The notes: generated by a model not told the origin, from the letters alone. A DNA stretch of 47,922 nt from Chromobacterium aquaticum (GCF_021129195.1 NZ_JAJOHW010000007.1:1-47922); one strand, 5' to 3'. Shown: positions 17,987-26,171, counted from the first letter of the stretch. Program-made: numbers and translations.

Positions 17987-18436
17987 CTAGCTATTGCGCA
18001 AGCGGATGCGGCGGAAACGCGCCTCCAGGCTGAAACGCTGTTCTTGTGCCAGGTAAAGCTGGTGTTGGCTATCCACATGGCGATAGACCCGGACCCGGTC
18101 GGCGCCCAGCAGCATCATGATTTCCAGATAGTTGAAGAAGCCCATCCACTGGCCGCGGCCATCGCGGTCGTCAAAGTCGATGTCGCGCGCGACGCGGCTG
18201 AGCAGGCCTTTGCCGACGTATGCGCGGTTGTCCTTCAGCCATTGCAGCAGGTGGGCCGCGCATTCGCGGCCGTAGGCGTGGTCAGTGGGCGCATGCTTGC
18301 TGGGGGCGGGCATGTGCCAGTAATGCGCATAGGTGCGGCCGGGGCAGAGGTGGACGAAGGGAAGTAGGGTTTCCTGTTGTTCCAGGGTGTTCAGTTTGTA
18401 GCGACGACGAGGGGGGAAGGTTTGAGCGTGTTGCAT
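17987..18436 (-). CDS. Unrecognised small protein
   Basis: 149 residues, not recognised. The start 'MQHAQTFPPRRRYKLN' at 18436 has AGGAG with 7-nt spacing; a longer reading to 18517 lacks such a site. The protein is soluble, with many Arg, His and Tyr residues, no signal peptide and no membrane segment. Visible features are a basic N terminus, 'CPGRTYAHYWHMP', 'AARDIDFDDRDGRGQWMGFFNYL'-like aromatic/acidic sequence (about residues 84-104), and a basic C terminus. It is convergent with the LysR gene and lies next to the large inverted repeat. A good ribosome binding site and GC-rich codon use support a real gene. Confidence 0.65.
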   Translation of the reverse strand: MQHAQTFPPRRRYKLNTLEQQETLLPFVHLCPGRTYAHYWHMPAPSKHAPTDHAYGRECAAHLLQWLKDNRAYVGKGLLSRVARDIDFDDRDGRGQWMGFFNYLEIMMLLGADRVRVYRHVDSQHQLYLAQEQRFSLEARFRRIRLRNS

Positions 18437-18753
18437 GGTGTTTCTCCTAGTGAATGACACAAGATGAAGCACCTGAGCCCATAAAGAGGGAACAGGATTG
18501 GCGTCTAAATAAATCAAATCGTTGTCCGTGCCGACTCATAGTCCACCATGCACCTGCTGAATGGCGTGGTCATGGATGGTAAAGCAGGCCACGCAATTGC
18601 TGCGCGGGTCCGGGGTTAATGCTAGCGACGGGACGCCAATCCCGTGTGCCGCATGTGGGCGGCAACGTGGGGATTGTTGCCGAGGGGGCGGTTGGGGTCA
18701 AGGTGGGGTGGTTGCTTTGCTTGAGCGTGGCTTACTAGTTGAGTGATCTGGTT

Positions 18754-19015
18754 TTGAATCCGCTGCGCGGATATTGATTTAGGGCCGGTTCCGCCCGGCG
18801 AACGGGGAGGGGGCGGACCGCCGCCCCCTTCCAGCCCCCCTCGTCCCCCAGGGCGCGAAACCCCGAAGAAAAAGAGGCCTGCAAGGCGCGGCTGAACTCG
18901 CGATTTGCTAGCGTCAAATCGCTCAAACAAAGCAGCCGCTTAAGACCTTGCAGACCTCTTTTTCTCCGGCGCGCCCCGAGGGGACACTTGGGCGCTACAC
19001 GAGGTGGTCTTTTTT
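18754..19015 (+). repeat. Left arm of a large inverted repeat (262 bp)
   Basis: Pairs with 19463-19724; I count 7 differences over 262 bp. The arm is a chain of hairpins: ATCCGC-TGC-GCGGAT (18758-18772), GGGGGCGG-ACCG-CCGCCCCC, and a 97-bp imperfect palindrome (18868-18964) with outer stem GAAAAAGAGG / CCTCTTTTTC and inner stems GCGGCTG / CAGCCGC and GCGATTTG / CAAATCGC. Open frames across it on the minus strand repeat the same peptide as the right arm and are taken as repeat translations. Confidence 0.92.
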
Positions 19016-19462
19016 GAATTAAGAGGGGTGGTTTAACGAAGTGGGCCATTCTTGTGGGTAACTTGGCTCCATTGCCTTTTGTTATGGATAAACCGTGCTC
19101 CCCAAAAGAAACTACGTATGTGGTGTGCCCCACGAAGGTACTAGCTTGGCCTGCGGCTTCTCGCCGGAGCTTGTCAGATCCGAGGTGCGGCTGAACTCTC
19201 TATATGTGAATCTTTGATTGGCATCAGTGATGGCGCGCTGATGTCTGCGCTGCTCGAACAGGCAGCCGCTTAAAACGAGCGAAGCGAAGTTTCTGAGTAG
19301 CTAAAATCTCGGGCCTGCCACCCGGCGGCAGGCTTGAAGGGACCTGGAGCGCGTTGCAAACGTGGTTTCTTCTTGGCTCTTTCGAGATATCCACAGGCGG
19401 GGGCAAACTGGGTGGTTATCCACAAAAATAACTCACGAGGTCAAATCACTCTTTCTTTTCAA
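19016..19462. other. Spacer of the large inverted repeat
   Basis: 447 bp, lower in GC than its surroundings and without a credible gene. It holds what looks like a third, degraded copy of the hairpin: GCGGCTGAACTC near 19188 and GCAGCCGCTTAAAA near 19262 occur in the same order and orientation as in the left arm. A perfect DnaA-box word TTATCCACA (19416-19424) and a one-mismatch version (19387-19395) lie 29 bp apart. Confidence 0.55.
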
Positions 19463-19724
19463 GAAAAAGACCACCTCGTGTAGCGCCCAAGTGTCCCCTC
19501 GGGGCGCGCCGGAGAAAAAGGGGTCTGCAAGGTTTTAAGCGGCTGCTTTGTTTGAGCGATTTGACGTTAGCAAATCGCGAGTTCAGCCGCGCCTTGCAGA
19601 CCCCTTTTTCTTCGGGGTTTCGCGTCCTGGGGGACGAGGGGGGCTGGAAGGGGGCGGCGGTCCGCCCCCTCCCCGTTCGCCGGGCGGAACCGGCCCTAAA
19701 TCAATATCCGCGTAGCGGATTCAA
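19463..19724 (-). repeat. Right arm of the large inverted repeat (262 bp)
   Basis: Reverse complement of 18754-19015 at about 97% identity. Its 97-bp palindrome is at 19514-19610. Compared with the left arm, an A-T pair in the outer stem is replaced by G-C through changes on both sides, and a C.A mismatch is restored to T-A; two further changes fall in loops. A 60-codon frame (19552-19734) repeats a peptide encoded in the left arm and is treated as non-genic. Confidence 0.92.
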
Positions 19725-19808
19725 CAGAAAATAACCTTCATGAAGCTACCGGGCTGTAGGGTGTGAAGCCTGTTCACGAAGTCACGAGCCACCCATACCC
19801 ACCCGACC

Positions 19809-20723
19809 TCAGCCCCCGGCGGTACGCGCCTGCCAGGCCGGATCACTGGCAAAACGCTCCACCAGAAAATCCAGCATCGCCCGCAAGGTGGCCGGCATCT
19901 GCCGACGCGAAGCGTAAATACCGTAAATGCCCAACTCCTGCGGCTGATACTCCGGCAACAAAGCCACCAACTGACCGCTGGCGATCAGCGGCGCCGCGGA
20001 ATACAAGGGCTGCAAGGCGATGCCCGCGCCGGCCGCGGTGGCGGACAACAACACCATGGATTCATTGGCGCTCAGATTGCCGCTGACCGGCACCGCCAAC
20101 TGCTCGCCGTGACGCTGAAAGCGCCACAAGCTCTTGCCGAAATAGGAATAGGTCAGACAGTTGTGTAGCGACAAATCCTCCAGCCGCTTGGGCGCGCCGT
20201 GGGCGGCCAGGTAGGCCGGAGAGGCGCAGATCACCGACGCGCAGCTGGCCAGCGGCCGCGCGATCAGATTGGGGTCCAGCGCATTGGTGATGCGGATGGC
20301 CAGGTCGATTCTTTCTTCCACCAGATTGACCGCGCGGTTGCTGATCTGCAGATCGATGGCGGTTTGCGGGTAGCGGCGCAGAAACTCGGTCATCGCCGCC
20401 GCCAGCGCGTCCTGCGCCAGCGATTGCGCGCAGCTGATGCGCAGCAGGCCCTGAGGCTGGCCTGGGTCGGCGCTGTTGGCCGCCGGCATCTGCCCGGCGA
20501 TTTCCAGCATCTGCCGGCAACGCGCCAGCGTTTCCTCGCCGGCCGGGGTCAGGCTCAGCCGCCGCGTGGTGCGATGCAGTAGCCGGGTGCCGGCCCATTC
20601 TTCCATTTCCGCCAGGTAACGGGTCACCATCGCCCGCGACATGTCCAGCGTGTCCGCCGCCGCGACCAGGCTGCCGCGCTCGGTGATGGTCACAAACACT
20701 TGCGCCGCGGTGATCCTATCCAT
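19809..20723 (-). CDS. LysR-family transcriptional regulator
   Basis: 304 residues. The HTH domain begins 'MDRITAAQVFVTITERGSL', with recognition-helix region 'MSRAMVTRYLAEMEEWAG'; 'HRTTRRLSLTPAGEE' follows. The effector-binding domain fills the rest. It is divergent from the MBL-fold gene (start 20851) and probably controls it and the DsbA-like and SnoaL-like genes that follow. An inverted repeat between the two starts (20750-20787) is a candidate binding site. The signal is unknown. Confidence 0.93.
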   Translation of the reverse strand: MDRITAAQVFVTITERGSLVAAADTLDMSRAMVTRYLAEMEEWAGTRLLHRTTRRLSLTPAGEETLARCRQMLEIAGQMPAANSADPGQPQGLLRISCAQSLAQDALAAAMTEFLRRYPQTAIDLQISNRAVNLVEERIDLAIRITNALDPNLIARPLASCASVICASPAYLAAHGAPKRLEDLSLHNCLTYSYFGKSLWRFQRHGEQLAVPVSGNLSANESMVLLSATAAGAGIALQPLYSAAPLIASGQLVALLPEYQPQELGIYGIYASRRQMPATLRAMLDFLVERFASDPAWQARTAGG

Positions 20724-20749
20724 GATTTGCTCGATTTATGCAACTAACC

Positions 20750-20787
20750 ATTGCTTATTATCCGGTTTTTGATTCGAAAATAGCAAT
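20750..20787. promoter_or_regulatory. Inverted repeat in the LysR/MBL divergent promoter region
   Basis: ATTGCTTATT (20750-20759) and AATAGCAAT (20779-20787) form an inverted repeat with one unpaired base, in AT-rich DNA between the divergent starts. This is a plausible LysR-type binding site. It is supported only by symmetry and location. Confidence 0.4.
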
Positions 20788-20850
20788 CTATGATTCACAT
20801 CAGGCTTGCTACCAAGCCGACCGATCCCAAACACTCAAATGGAAACCATC

Positions 20851-21732
20851 ATGATTCAACACCGCATCTCCGGCAGCTTTGTAGCAGGCGCCCTGTTGTT
20901 GTCCGCCACCTTCGCCCAAGCCGAGGCTTTGAAAGTCGACGTTTACAACCCCGGCGCCAAGAGCCTGTTCCCGGTGTCCTCGGAGCTGGTCACCGGCAAG
21001 AGCGAGGCCGTGCTGATCGACGCTCAGTTCCAGCGCAACGACGCCGAAGCCCTGGTGGCCAAGGTCAAGGCCAGCGGCAAGAAGCTGACCACGGTGTTCA
21101 TCTCCCATCCGGACCCGGACTTCTACTTTGGCCTGGACGTGATCAAGGCCGCTTTCCCGGACGTCAAGGTGCTGGCCACCGCGGCCACCATTGAAGCGAT
21201 CAAGGCCAGCAAGGACGGCAAGATGGCTTACTGGGGCCCGATCCTGAAGGATAACGCACCCAAGACCGTGATCGTGCCGGAACCCATCCAGGGCGACACC
21301 CTGAAAGTGGATGGCCAGAAGCTGCAGGTCATGGGTCTGAAAGGCCCGACCCCGGACCGCACCTATATCTGGGCGCCGTCGATCAAGACCGCGATGGGCG
21401 GCGTGCTGACCTACGGCAATATGCATGTCTGGACCGCGGACACCCAAACCCCGAAAGACCGCGCCGACTGGCAGAAGTCCTTGAAGAACCTGCAAGCGCT
21501 GAAGCCCAAGGTCGTGGTGCCTGGCCATTTCCTGAACAACGCGCCGCATACCCTGGCTTCGGTGAAGTTCACCAGCGACTACCTGAAGACGCTGGAAGCG
21601 GAACTGCCCAAGGCCAAGAATTCGGCCGAGCTGGTGACGGCGATGAAGCAGCGTTATCCGAAGCTGGACGGCGTGTCCGATCTGGAGCTGAGCGCCAAGG
21701 TGTTGAAGGGCGAGATGAAATGGCCGCAATAA
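20851..21732 (+). CDS. Exported MBL-fold protein with an altered metal motif
   Basis: 293 residues with a signal peptide (about residues 1-24, ending 'AQAEA'). The fold is metallo-beta-lactamase-like, but the usual HxHxDH is H86-P-D88-P-D90-F, so the second histidine and the last histidine of the motif are replaced; 'VVPGHFLNNAPH' later retains a candidate histidine ligand. It may bind one metal or act non-canonically. The start at 20851 has GGA 7 nt upstream and gives a clean signal peptide; ATG 20839 and TTG 20806 are alternatives. First gene of a likely three-gene unit with the DsbA-like and SnoaL-like genes. Confidence 0.85.
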   Translation: MIQHRISGSFVAGALLLSATFAQAEALKVDVYNPGAKSLFPVSSELVTGKSEAVLIDAQFQRNDAEALVAKVKASGKKLTTVFISHPDPDFYFGLDVIKAAFPDVKVLATAATIEAIKASKDGKMAYWGPILKDNAPKTVIVPEPIQGDTLKVDGQKLQVMGLKGPTPDRTYIWAPSIKTAMGGVLTYGNMHVWTADTQTPKDRADWQKSLKNLQALKPKVVVPGHFLNNAPHTLASVKFTSDYLKTLEAELPKAKNSAELVTAMKQRYPKLDGVSDLELSAKVLKGEMKWPQ

Positions 21733-21740
21733 GGCTCTGA

Positions 21741-21840
21741 GGGCAGCCAGCGAAAGTCCTGATGCCGCGCGGCGCCGCTTGCCGTACTCCATGTGCTGCC
21801 GGCGTCGGCGCGCCTTGCCTCAGGATTCGTTTGCCGCCCT
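21741..21840 (+). repeat. Small inverted-terminus repeat, family 2, copy C (100 bp)
   Basis: Ends are inverted: GGGCAGCCAGCGAA against the complement of TTCGTTTGCCGCCCT, with TGA at 21738-21740 and 21841-21843. The core (GTGCTGCCGGCGTCGGCG, then CGCCTTGCCTCAGG) matches copies A (1272-1381) and B (27737-27848). It lies between the MBL-fold and DsbA-like genes. The two inverted ends are offset by one base, so the exact boundary is uncertain. Confidence 0.65.
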
Positions 21841-21913
21841 TGATGCTTGCTACGTCTGATGATTTGAATGTATGGCCGCCCGCGTCGCGGGCGGCGCAAG
21901 AAAGGAAACCGCT

Positions 21914-22618
21914 ATGTCCGCTGCGACTTTGCACTATATTTTTGATCCGCTGTGCGGCTGGTGCTACGGCGCCGCGCCCTTGCTGGAGATTGCGCGCGCC
22001 GTGCCGGGCTTGGCGGTGGAATTTCACGGCGGCGGCATGATGGTGGGCGCCAATCGCCGCCAGGTCAGCCCGGAGTGGCGGCAGTTCGTGCTGCCGCACG
22101 ACCGCCGCATCGCCGAAGTGTCCGGCCAGCCGTTTGGCGCCGCTTATTTCGATGGCCTGCTCAAGGATCATGGCGCGGTGATGGATTCCGCGCCGCCCAC
22201 CACCGCGATGCTGGCGGCGGAGGAACTGGCCGGCCAGGGCCTGGCGCTGTTGCACCGCATTCAGCGCGCCCATTTCGTCGAAGGCCGCCGCATTGCCGAA
22301 ACCGAGGTGTTGACCGAGTTGGCCGCCGACATCGGTCTGGACGCGGCAGCGTTCGCCGCGGCTTTCCATCGTTTGGAAGGCGCGGCCACCAACGCTCACT
22401 TCCAGGACAGCCGCCGGCTGTTGGCGCAAGTGGGCGGCCAGGGCTTCCCCACGCTGGCGCTGGAGGAAAACGGCCAGCTGACGGTGTTGGACCTGGGCGC
22501 CTACCTGGGCCGGCCGGACGCCTGGCGCGCCCGTCTGAGCCAGGCGTTGCCGGCCGCGGCCGCCACGACGACGGAGGCGCTGGTCTGCGGGCCGGACAGC
22601 TGTGTGTTGCCGCAATGA
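21914..22618 (+). CDS. DsbA-family (FrnE-like) thioredoxin-fold protein
   Basis: 234 residues with a CxxC motif, C14-G-W-C17, near the N terminus ('YIFDPLCGWCYG') and a helical insertion, as in DsbA/FrnE-type oxidoreductases. No signal peptide is seen, so it is probably cytoplasmic. A cis-proline-type segment, 'GGQGFPTLALEENGQL', lies near residue 180. The ATG at 21914 has AAAGGAAA upstream; an in-frame ATG at 21872 adds unrelated residues. It probably acts in thiol-disulfide exchange or redox stress. It is followed after 9 bp by the SnoaL-like gene. Confidence 0.88.
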   Translation: MSAATLHYIFDPLCGWCYGAAPLLEIARAVPGLAVEFHGGGMMVGANRRQVSPEWRQFVLPHDRRIAEVSGQPFGAAYFDGLLKDHGAVMDSAPPTTAMLAAEELAGQGLALLHRIQRAHFVEGRRIAETEVLTELAADIGLDAAAFAAAFHRLEGAATNAHFQDSRRLLAQVGGQGFPTLALEENGQLTVLDLGAYLGRPDAWRARLSQALPAAAATTTEALVCGPDSCVLPQ

Positions 22619-22627
22619 AGGAAGGGC

Positions 22628-23080
22628 ATGAGCAAACCGATTTTTGGATGGAACACCATGAACGTTAATCACACCCCCGGCCAGGGCCACCTGAGCAATG
22701 TGGACATCGTCCGCGCCACTTATGAAGGCGATTCCGAGGCCAATGGCCGCAATCTCTTGGCCGCGCTGGCGCCGGATGCGGAATGGACCGAAGCCGCCGG
22801 CTTCCCCTATGCCGGCACCTATGTCGGCGCGGAATCCATCGTCAAGAACGTGCACGAGCGGCTGGGCCGCGAGTGGGAAGGCTACCGCGCGGCGGTGGAC
22901 AGCTTCTACGACGCCGGCGATCACGTGATCGCCCAGGGCTTCTATCACGGCGTTTACCGCGCCACCGGCAAGGGCTTCGTCGCTTCTTTCGCCCACATCT
23001 ACACGCTGCGGGACGGCAAGATCGTCAAGTTCGTGCAGATCGTGGACAGCGCCAAGGTGCTGGAAGCGATGCGGGCCTGA
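22628..23080 (+). CDS. SnoaL/NTF2-like domain protein
   Basis: 150 residues with the cone-shaped NTF2/SnoaL pattern: 'IVRATYEGDSEANGRNLLAALAPDAEW' (about residues 27-53), 'AAGFPYAGTYVGAESI', and a final strand 'YTLRDGKIVKFVQIVDSAKV'. Such proteins bind or isomerise small hydrophobic ligands; the substrate is unknown. The start at 22628 has AAGGAAGG upstream; an ATG at 22658 is a shorter alternative. Its TGA stop (23078-23080) is also the left flanking triplet of a family-1 repeat. Confidence 0.85.
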   Translation: MSKPIFGWNTMNVNHTPGQGHLSNVDIVRATYEGDSEANGRNLLAALAPDAEWTEAAGFPYAGTYVGAESIVKNVHERLGREWEGYRAAVDSFYDAGDHVIAQGFYHGVYRATGKGFVASFAHIYTLRDGKIVKFVQIVDSAKVLEAMRA

Positions 23081-23224
23081 GAACCTGTTTATGATCTGCT
23101 GCGCGTCGTGGAGCGTCACACGGTGAGTACCGGCTTCGAAATGCTCATGTACCGTGTGTACACTCCGCTTTCTCAGCCGTTTTCGCCTTGTCTCGCCTTA
23201 GCTCGCGAGATCATGAACCGGTTC
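23081..23224 (+). repeat. MITE-like element, family 1, copy 4 (144 bp)
   Basis: Begins GAACCTGTTTATGATCTGC and ends GAGATCATGAACCGGTTC, inverted at the ends. TGA flanks both sides (23078-23080 and 23225-23227). The left TGA is the stop codon of the SnoaL-like gene. This is the best-preserved copy and a suitable reference for the family. Confidence 0.9.
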
Positions 23225-23244
23225 TGAGAACCAGGTCCGCCAAT

Positions 23245-23282
23245 GAAAAAACCGCCAGCCGGCAACGGGTGGCGGTTTTGTT
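23245..23282. terminator. Bidirectional rho-independent terminator
   Basis: AAAAAACCGCCA and TGGCGGTTTTG flank a short GC-rich loop: a stem CCGCCA / TGGCGG with A-run on one side and T-run on the other. It serves the convergent SnoaL-like and chaA-like genes. Confidence 0.85.
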
Positions 23283-23297
23283 TTGCGCCTGGAAAAC

Positions 23298-24377
23298 TCA
23301 GGGGCTGATGGCGAAGAACACGAAGGACGCGAAGATCACCAGGTGGACGATGCCCTGCAGAATGGTGGTGCGGCCCACCGACAAGGACAGCGAGCTGGCC
23401 ACCAGGGTCAGCACCAGGAAGATGGTTTCCTTGTTTTCCAGGCCCAGGATCAGCGGTTCTCCCATGACGACGAAGATCATCGCCACGGTGGGAATGGTCA
23501 GGCCGATGGAGGCCAAGGCGGAACCCAGCGCCAGGTTGAGGCTGGTCTGCACCCGGTCGGCGCGCGCGGCGTTGGCGGCGGCCAGGCCTTCCGGCAGCAG
23601 CACCAGCGCGGCGATGATGATGCCCACCACCGCGGCCGGCGCGCCGGCGGCTTCCACGAAGCCTTCGATCGACGGCGACAGCAGCTTGGCCAGGCTGACC
23701 ACGCCCACCAGGCAGACCAGCAGCAGCGCCAGGCTGATCATGGTCACTTTGGCGGACGGCGGCGGCGCGTGTTCGTCCTCGCTATGGCTGCCTTCCACCA
23801 GGAAGTAGTCGCGGTGACGTATGGTCTGCACGAAGACGAAGGCGCCGTACAGCACCAGCGACACCACGCCGGTGAAGGCCAGCTGCGAGGAGGACAGCAG
23901 CGGGCCGGGCTCGCTAGTGCCGTAGTTGGGCAGCACCAGCGCCAGCACCGAGATGGCGGCCAGCACGGTCAGCGCCGCCTTGGCGCCGCTGAGCTGGAAG
24001 TTTTGTTCGCGATGGCGCAAGCCGCCCAGCAGCAGGCAGATGCCGAGGATGCCGTTGCAGGTGATCATGATGGCGGAAAAGATGGTGTCGCGCGCCAGCG
24101 CCAGCTTGCTTTCGCCGCCGGCCAGCATGAAGGAGACGATCAGCGCCACTTCAATCACCGTCACCGCCAGCGCCAGGATCAGCGTTCCATAAGGCTCGCC
24201 CACTTTGTGGGCCACCACTTCCGCGTGATGGACGGCGGCGAAGACGGTGCCGGCCAGCAGCACCGCCAGCAGGGCGATGAACCAGGCGGAGGAAGAAAAT
24301 GAGGATGAGGCCAGGATTGCGCCCCAGGCGACAAGCGGGGCGGCGACGGTCCAGCGGGGAATGGTGGTCAGAGACAT
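23298..24377 (-). CDS. chaA: ChaA-type cation (Ca2+/Na+)/proton antiporter
   Basis: 359 residues with about ten membrane segments in two repeats of the CaCA superfamily. Key motifs are 'GEPYGTLILALAVTVIEVALI' (acidic residues in the first repeat, about residues 60-80) and 'LLPEGLAAANAARADRVQTSLN' (second repeat, near 270-292). ChaA exports Ca2+, Na+ or K+ in exchange for protons at alkaline pH. The start 'MSLTTIPRW' at 24377 is preceded by AAGGAAAA; the longer reading upstream is low-complexity. Confidence 0.9.
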   Translation of the reverse strand: MSLTTIPRWTVAAPLVAWGAILASSSFSSSAWFIALLAVLLAGTVFAAVHHAEVVAHKVGEPYGTLILALAVTVIEVALIVSFMLAGGESKLALARDTIFSAIMITCNGILGICLLLGGLRHREQNFQLSGAKAALTVLAAISVLALVLPNYGTSEPGPLLSSSQLAFTGVVSLVLYGAFVFVQTIRHRDYFLVEGSHSEDEHAPPPSAKVTMISLALLLVCLVGVVSLAKLLSPSIEGFVEAAGAPAAVVGIIIAALVLLPEGLAAANAARADRVQTSLNLALGSALASIGLTIPTVAMIFVVMGEPLILGLENKETIFLVLTLVASSLSLSVGRTTILQGIVHLVIFASFVFFAISP

Positions 24378-24592
24378 TGTTTTCCTTGTTATTGACGGGG
24401 TGGAGTCAAGCCGCGGCGTGGTTGCCAACAGACGGGTGTTATCACTATACGAATCGGCCCGCGATCCCGCGACCTCGAAACAAGACAAGGTGTGGGGGCG
24501 GCCGGGAGCCGGCGCGGGATGCGAGAGCAAGGAGGCGCGAGCGAGCGCGCGAAGGATATAGACAATGGCAATTGGAACCGGTTCGCCAATGC

Positions 24593-24622
24593 CTAAAAAA
24601 AATGGCCGGAAATCCGGCCATT
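24593..24622 (-). terminator. Rho-independent terminator of the MATE gene
   Basis: AATGGCCGGA (24601-24610) and TCCGGCCATT (24613-24622) form a perfect 10-bp stem with a 2-nt centre. On the minus strand it is followed by a run of T residues (A-run just left of the stem). It ends transcription 20 bp after the MATE stop codon. Confidence 0.92.
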
Positions 24623-24641
24623 GTGTCGAGAACGGTATGGA

Positions 24642-26018
24642 TCACGCCGCGGCTGGCGCGCCGGCCTCGCGTTTCAGCCGGCGCAGCGCGCCCCACAGGG
24701 CCAGCGCGGCGGCGGTGCCCAGCAATAAGTTGACCAGCGGCATCGCCAGCCACACGCCGTCCAGCGCCAGCCACAGCGGCAGCAGCCATAAGGCCGGCAG
24801 CAGCAGCAGGGTCTTGCCCACGGTCAGCAGCAGCGCCGTCCGCGTCAGCGCCATCGCTTGCAGCGCGAGAATGCCCACGATCACCAGCCCGTCGAAGGGC
24901 ATGGCCAGCAGGTGCAGGCGCAGCGCGTGGCTGCCGGCGGCGATCAGCGCCTGGTCTTCGCTGTTGTACATGCGCACGATCAGGGTGGGGAACAGCTGCA
25001 CCACCGCCAGCGCGGTCACGCCCAGCAGCAGGGTCACGCGCAGGCCGTAGCGCAGCGCTTCGCGGGTGCGCTCCGGCCGGCCCGCGCCGGTGGAGTGGCT
25101 GAGCAGCGGCTGCAGGCCCACCGCCAGTCCATGCACCACCAGGGTGAACAGCGCTTCGCTGTAGCCGGCGGTGGCGTAGGCGGCCACGCTCAGGTCCGTG
25201 CCCCAGCGCAGCAGCTGGAAGTTGTGGGCGAACATCAGCAAGGCCAGGTTGAACTCCATCAACAGGCTGGACAGGCCCAGCGCCAGGATGGGGCCGCAGT
25301 AGCGCCAGTCCAGCCGCAGATGCGAGAGCCGCAGCCGCAGCCGCGCGTGACGGGTGAAGAAATAGCCGAGTCCGGCCAGTATCACCACCGATTCGGACAG
25401 CAGCGTGGCCTGGGCCGAGCCGGCCAGGCCCAGCTTGAACACGCCGACGAACAGGTAGTTGAACACCACGTTGAGCAGCGATCCCACCACCATCAGCAGC
25501 GTGGCCAGCCGCGGGCGGCCGTCGTTGCGCAGCAGATAGGTGGCCACCATCTGGCCCATGGTGAACAGCGCGCCGCCCAGCATCCATTGCAGGTAGTTGC
25601 GCGCCTCGGTCATCACCGCGGGCTGTTGGTCGGCTTGCAGCCATTGCAGCAGGGTGTCCAGATAAGTGAGGCCCAGCAGCGGGATGGCCAGGCTGATCAA
25701 GGCCAGCAAGGCCAGCGCGGAAACCAGGGTGCCGCGCGCGGCGGCGTAGTCGCCGCCGCCTTGCAGGATGGCGATGCGGGTGGCCGCGCCCATGCTCAGC
25801 ATGGCGCCCAGGCCCACTTGCAGCATCACCAGCGGGTAGGCCAGCGAGATGGCCGCCAGGCCGTGGCTGCCGACGAAGTGGCCGACGAAGATGCCGTCGA
25901 TGACCACGTAAAGGCCGGTGGCCAGCATGCCGGCCAGGGAGGGAATGGTGTATTGCCAGAACAGTTTGGACACCGGCAACGTGTCCAGATCGCGGTGGTT
26001 TGTCGTTGTGTGTGACAT
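24642..26018 (-). CDS. MATE-family multidrug efflux transporter
   Basis: 458 residues with 12 predicted membrane segments in two six-helix halves. Features such as 'LFWQYTIPSLAGMLATGLYVVIDGIFVGHF' (about residues 19-48), 'GLGAMLSMGAATRIAILQGGGDY' and 'NVVFNYLFVGVFKLGLAGSAQAT' are typical of MATE/NorM-type antiporters that expel cationic drugs in exchange for Na+ or H+. It diverges from a TetR-family regulator (26172) across a perfect palindrome, so it is very probably the regulated target. Its own terminator follows. Confidence 0.94.
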   Translation of the reverse strand: MSHTTTNHRDLDTLPVSKLFWQYTIPSLAGMLATGLYVVIDGIFVGHFVGSHGLAAISLAYPLVMLQVGLGAMLSMGAATRIAILQGGGDYAAARGTLVSALALLALISLAIPLLGLTYLDTLLQWLQADQQPAVMTEARNYLQWMLGGALFTMGQMVATYLLRNDGRPRLATLLMVVGSLLNVVFNYLFVGVFKLGLAGSAQATLLSESVVILAGLGYFFTRHARLRLRLSHLRLDWRYCGPILALGLSSLLMEFNLALLMFAHNFQLLRWGTDLSVAAYATAGYSEALFTLVVHGLAVGLQPLLSHSTGAGRPERTREALRYGLRVTLLLGVTALAVVQLFPTLIVRMYNSEDQALIAAGSHALRLHLLAMPFDGLVIVGILALQAMALTRTALLLTVGKTLLLLPALWLLPLWLALDGVWLAMPLVNLLLGTAAALALWGALRRLKREAGAPAAA

Positions 26019-26050
26019 GGGTAGTGCCTAAGAAGAGTTTCAAAAGATCG

Positions 26051-26100
26051 AGGGACGCCAGGCCGGCGCGCCTTGCCTTGAGCGCGCCGAGTGTCGTCCG
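26051..26100. repeat. Imperfect inverted repeat in the MATE leader
   Basis: GGGACG...GGCCGGCGCGCCTTGCC on the left faces TTGAGCGCGCC...CGTCC on the right, forming an imperfect stem in what would be the 5' leader of the MATE mRNA. It shares GGCGCGCCTTGCCT with the core of family 2 and may be a remnant of that family. No flanking duplication was found. Confidence 0.4.
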
Positions 26101-26101
26101 T

Positions 26102-26131
26102 TTAATTAATCAATCACGGTTGATTAATTAA
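26102..26131. promoter_or_regulatory. Perfect palindromic operator between MATE and TetR genes
   Basis: TTAATTAATCAA (26102-26113) and TTGATTAATTAA (26120-26131) are exact inverted repeats of 12 bp separated by 6 bp. The site lies between divergent starts, 40 bp before the TetR ATG and 83 bp before the MATE ATG. Size and symmetry fit a TetR-family dimer or dimer pair. Binding would repress both genes. Confidence 0.85.
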
Positions 26132-26171
26132 TCATTTGAGGTAGCATCTGGGGAAAAGTTCAGAGGCGGAT

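Noticed and set aside
18735-19133. 132-codon minus-strand frame across the left arm of the large inverted repeat, with a related 60-codon frame at 19552-19734
   Set aside because: Both encode the same peptide only because the arms are inverted copies; neither has a good ribosome binding site, and the sequence is dominated by hairpins.
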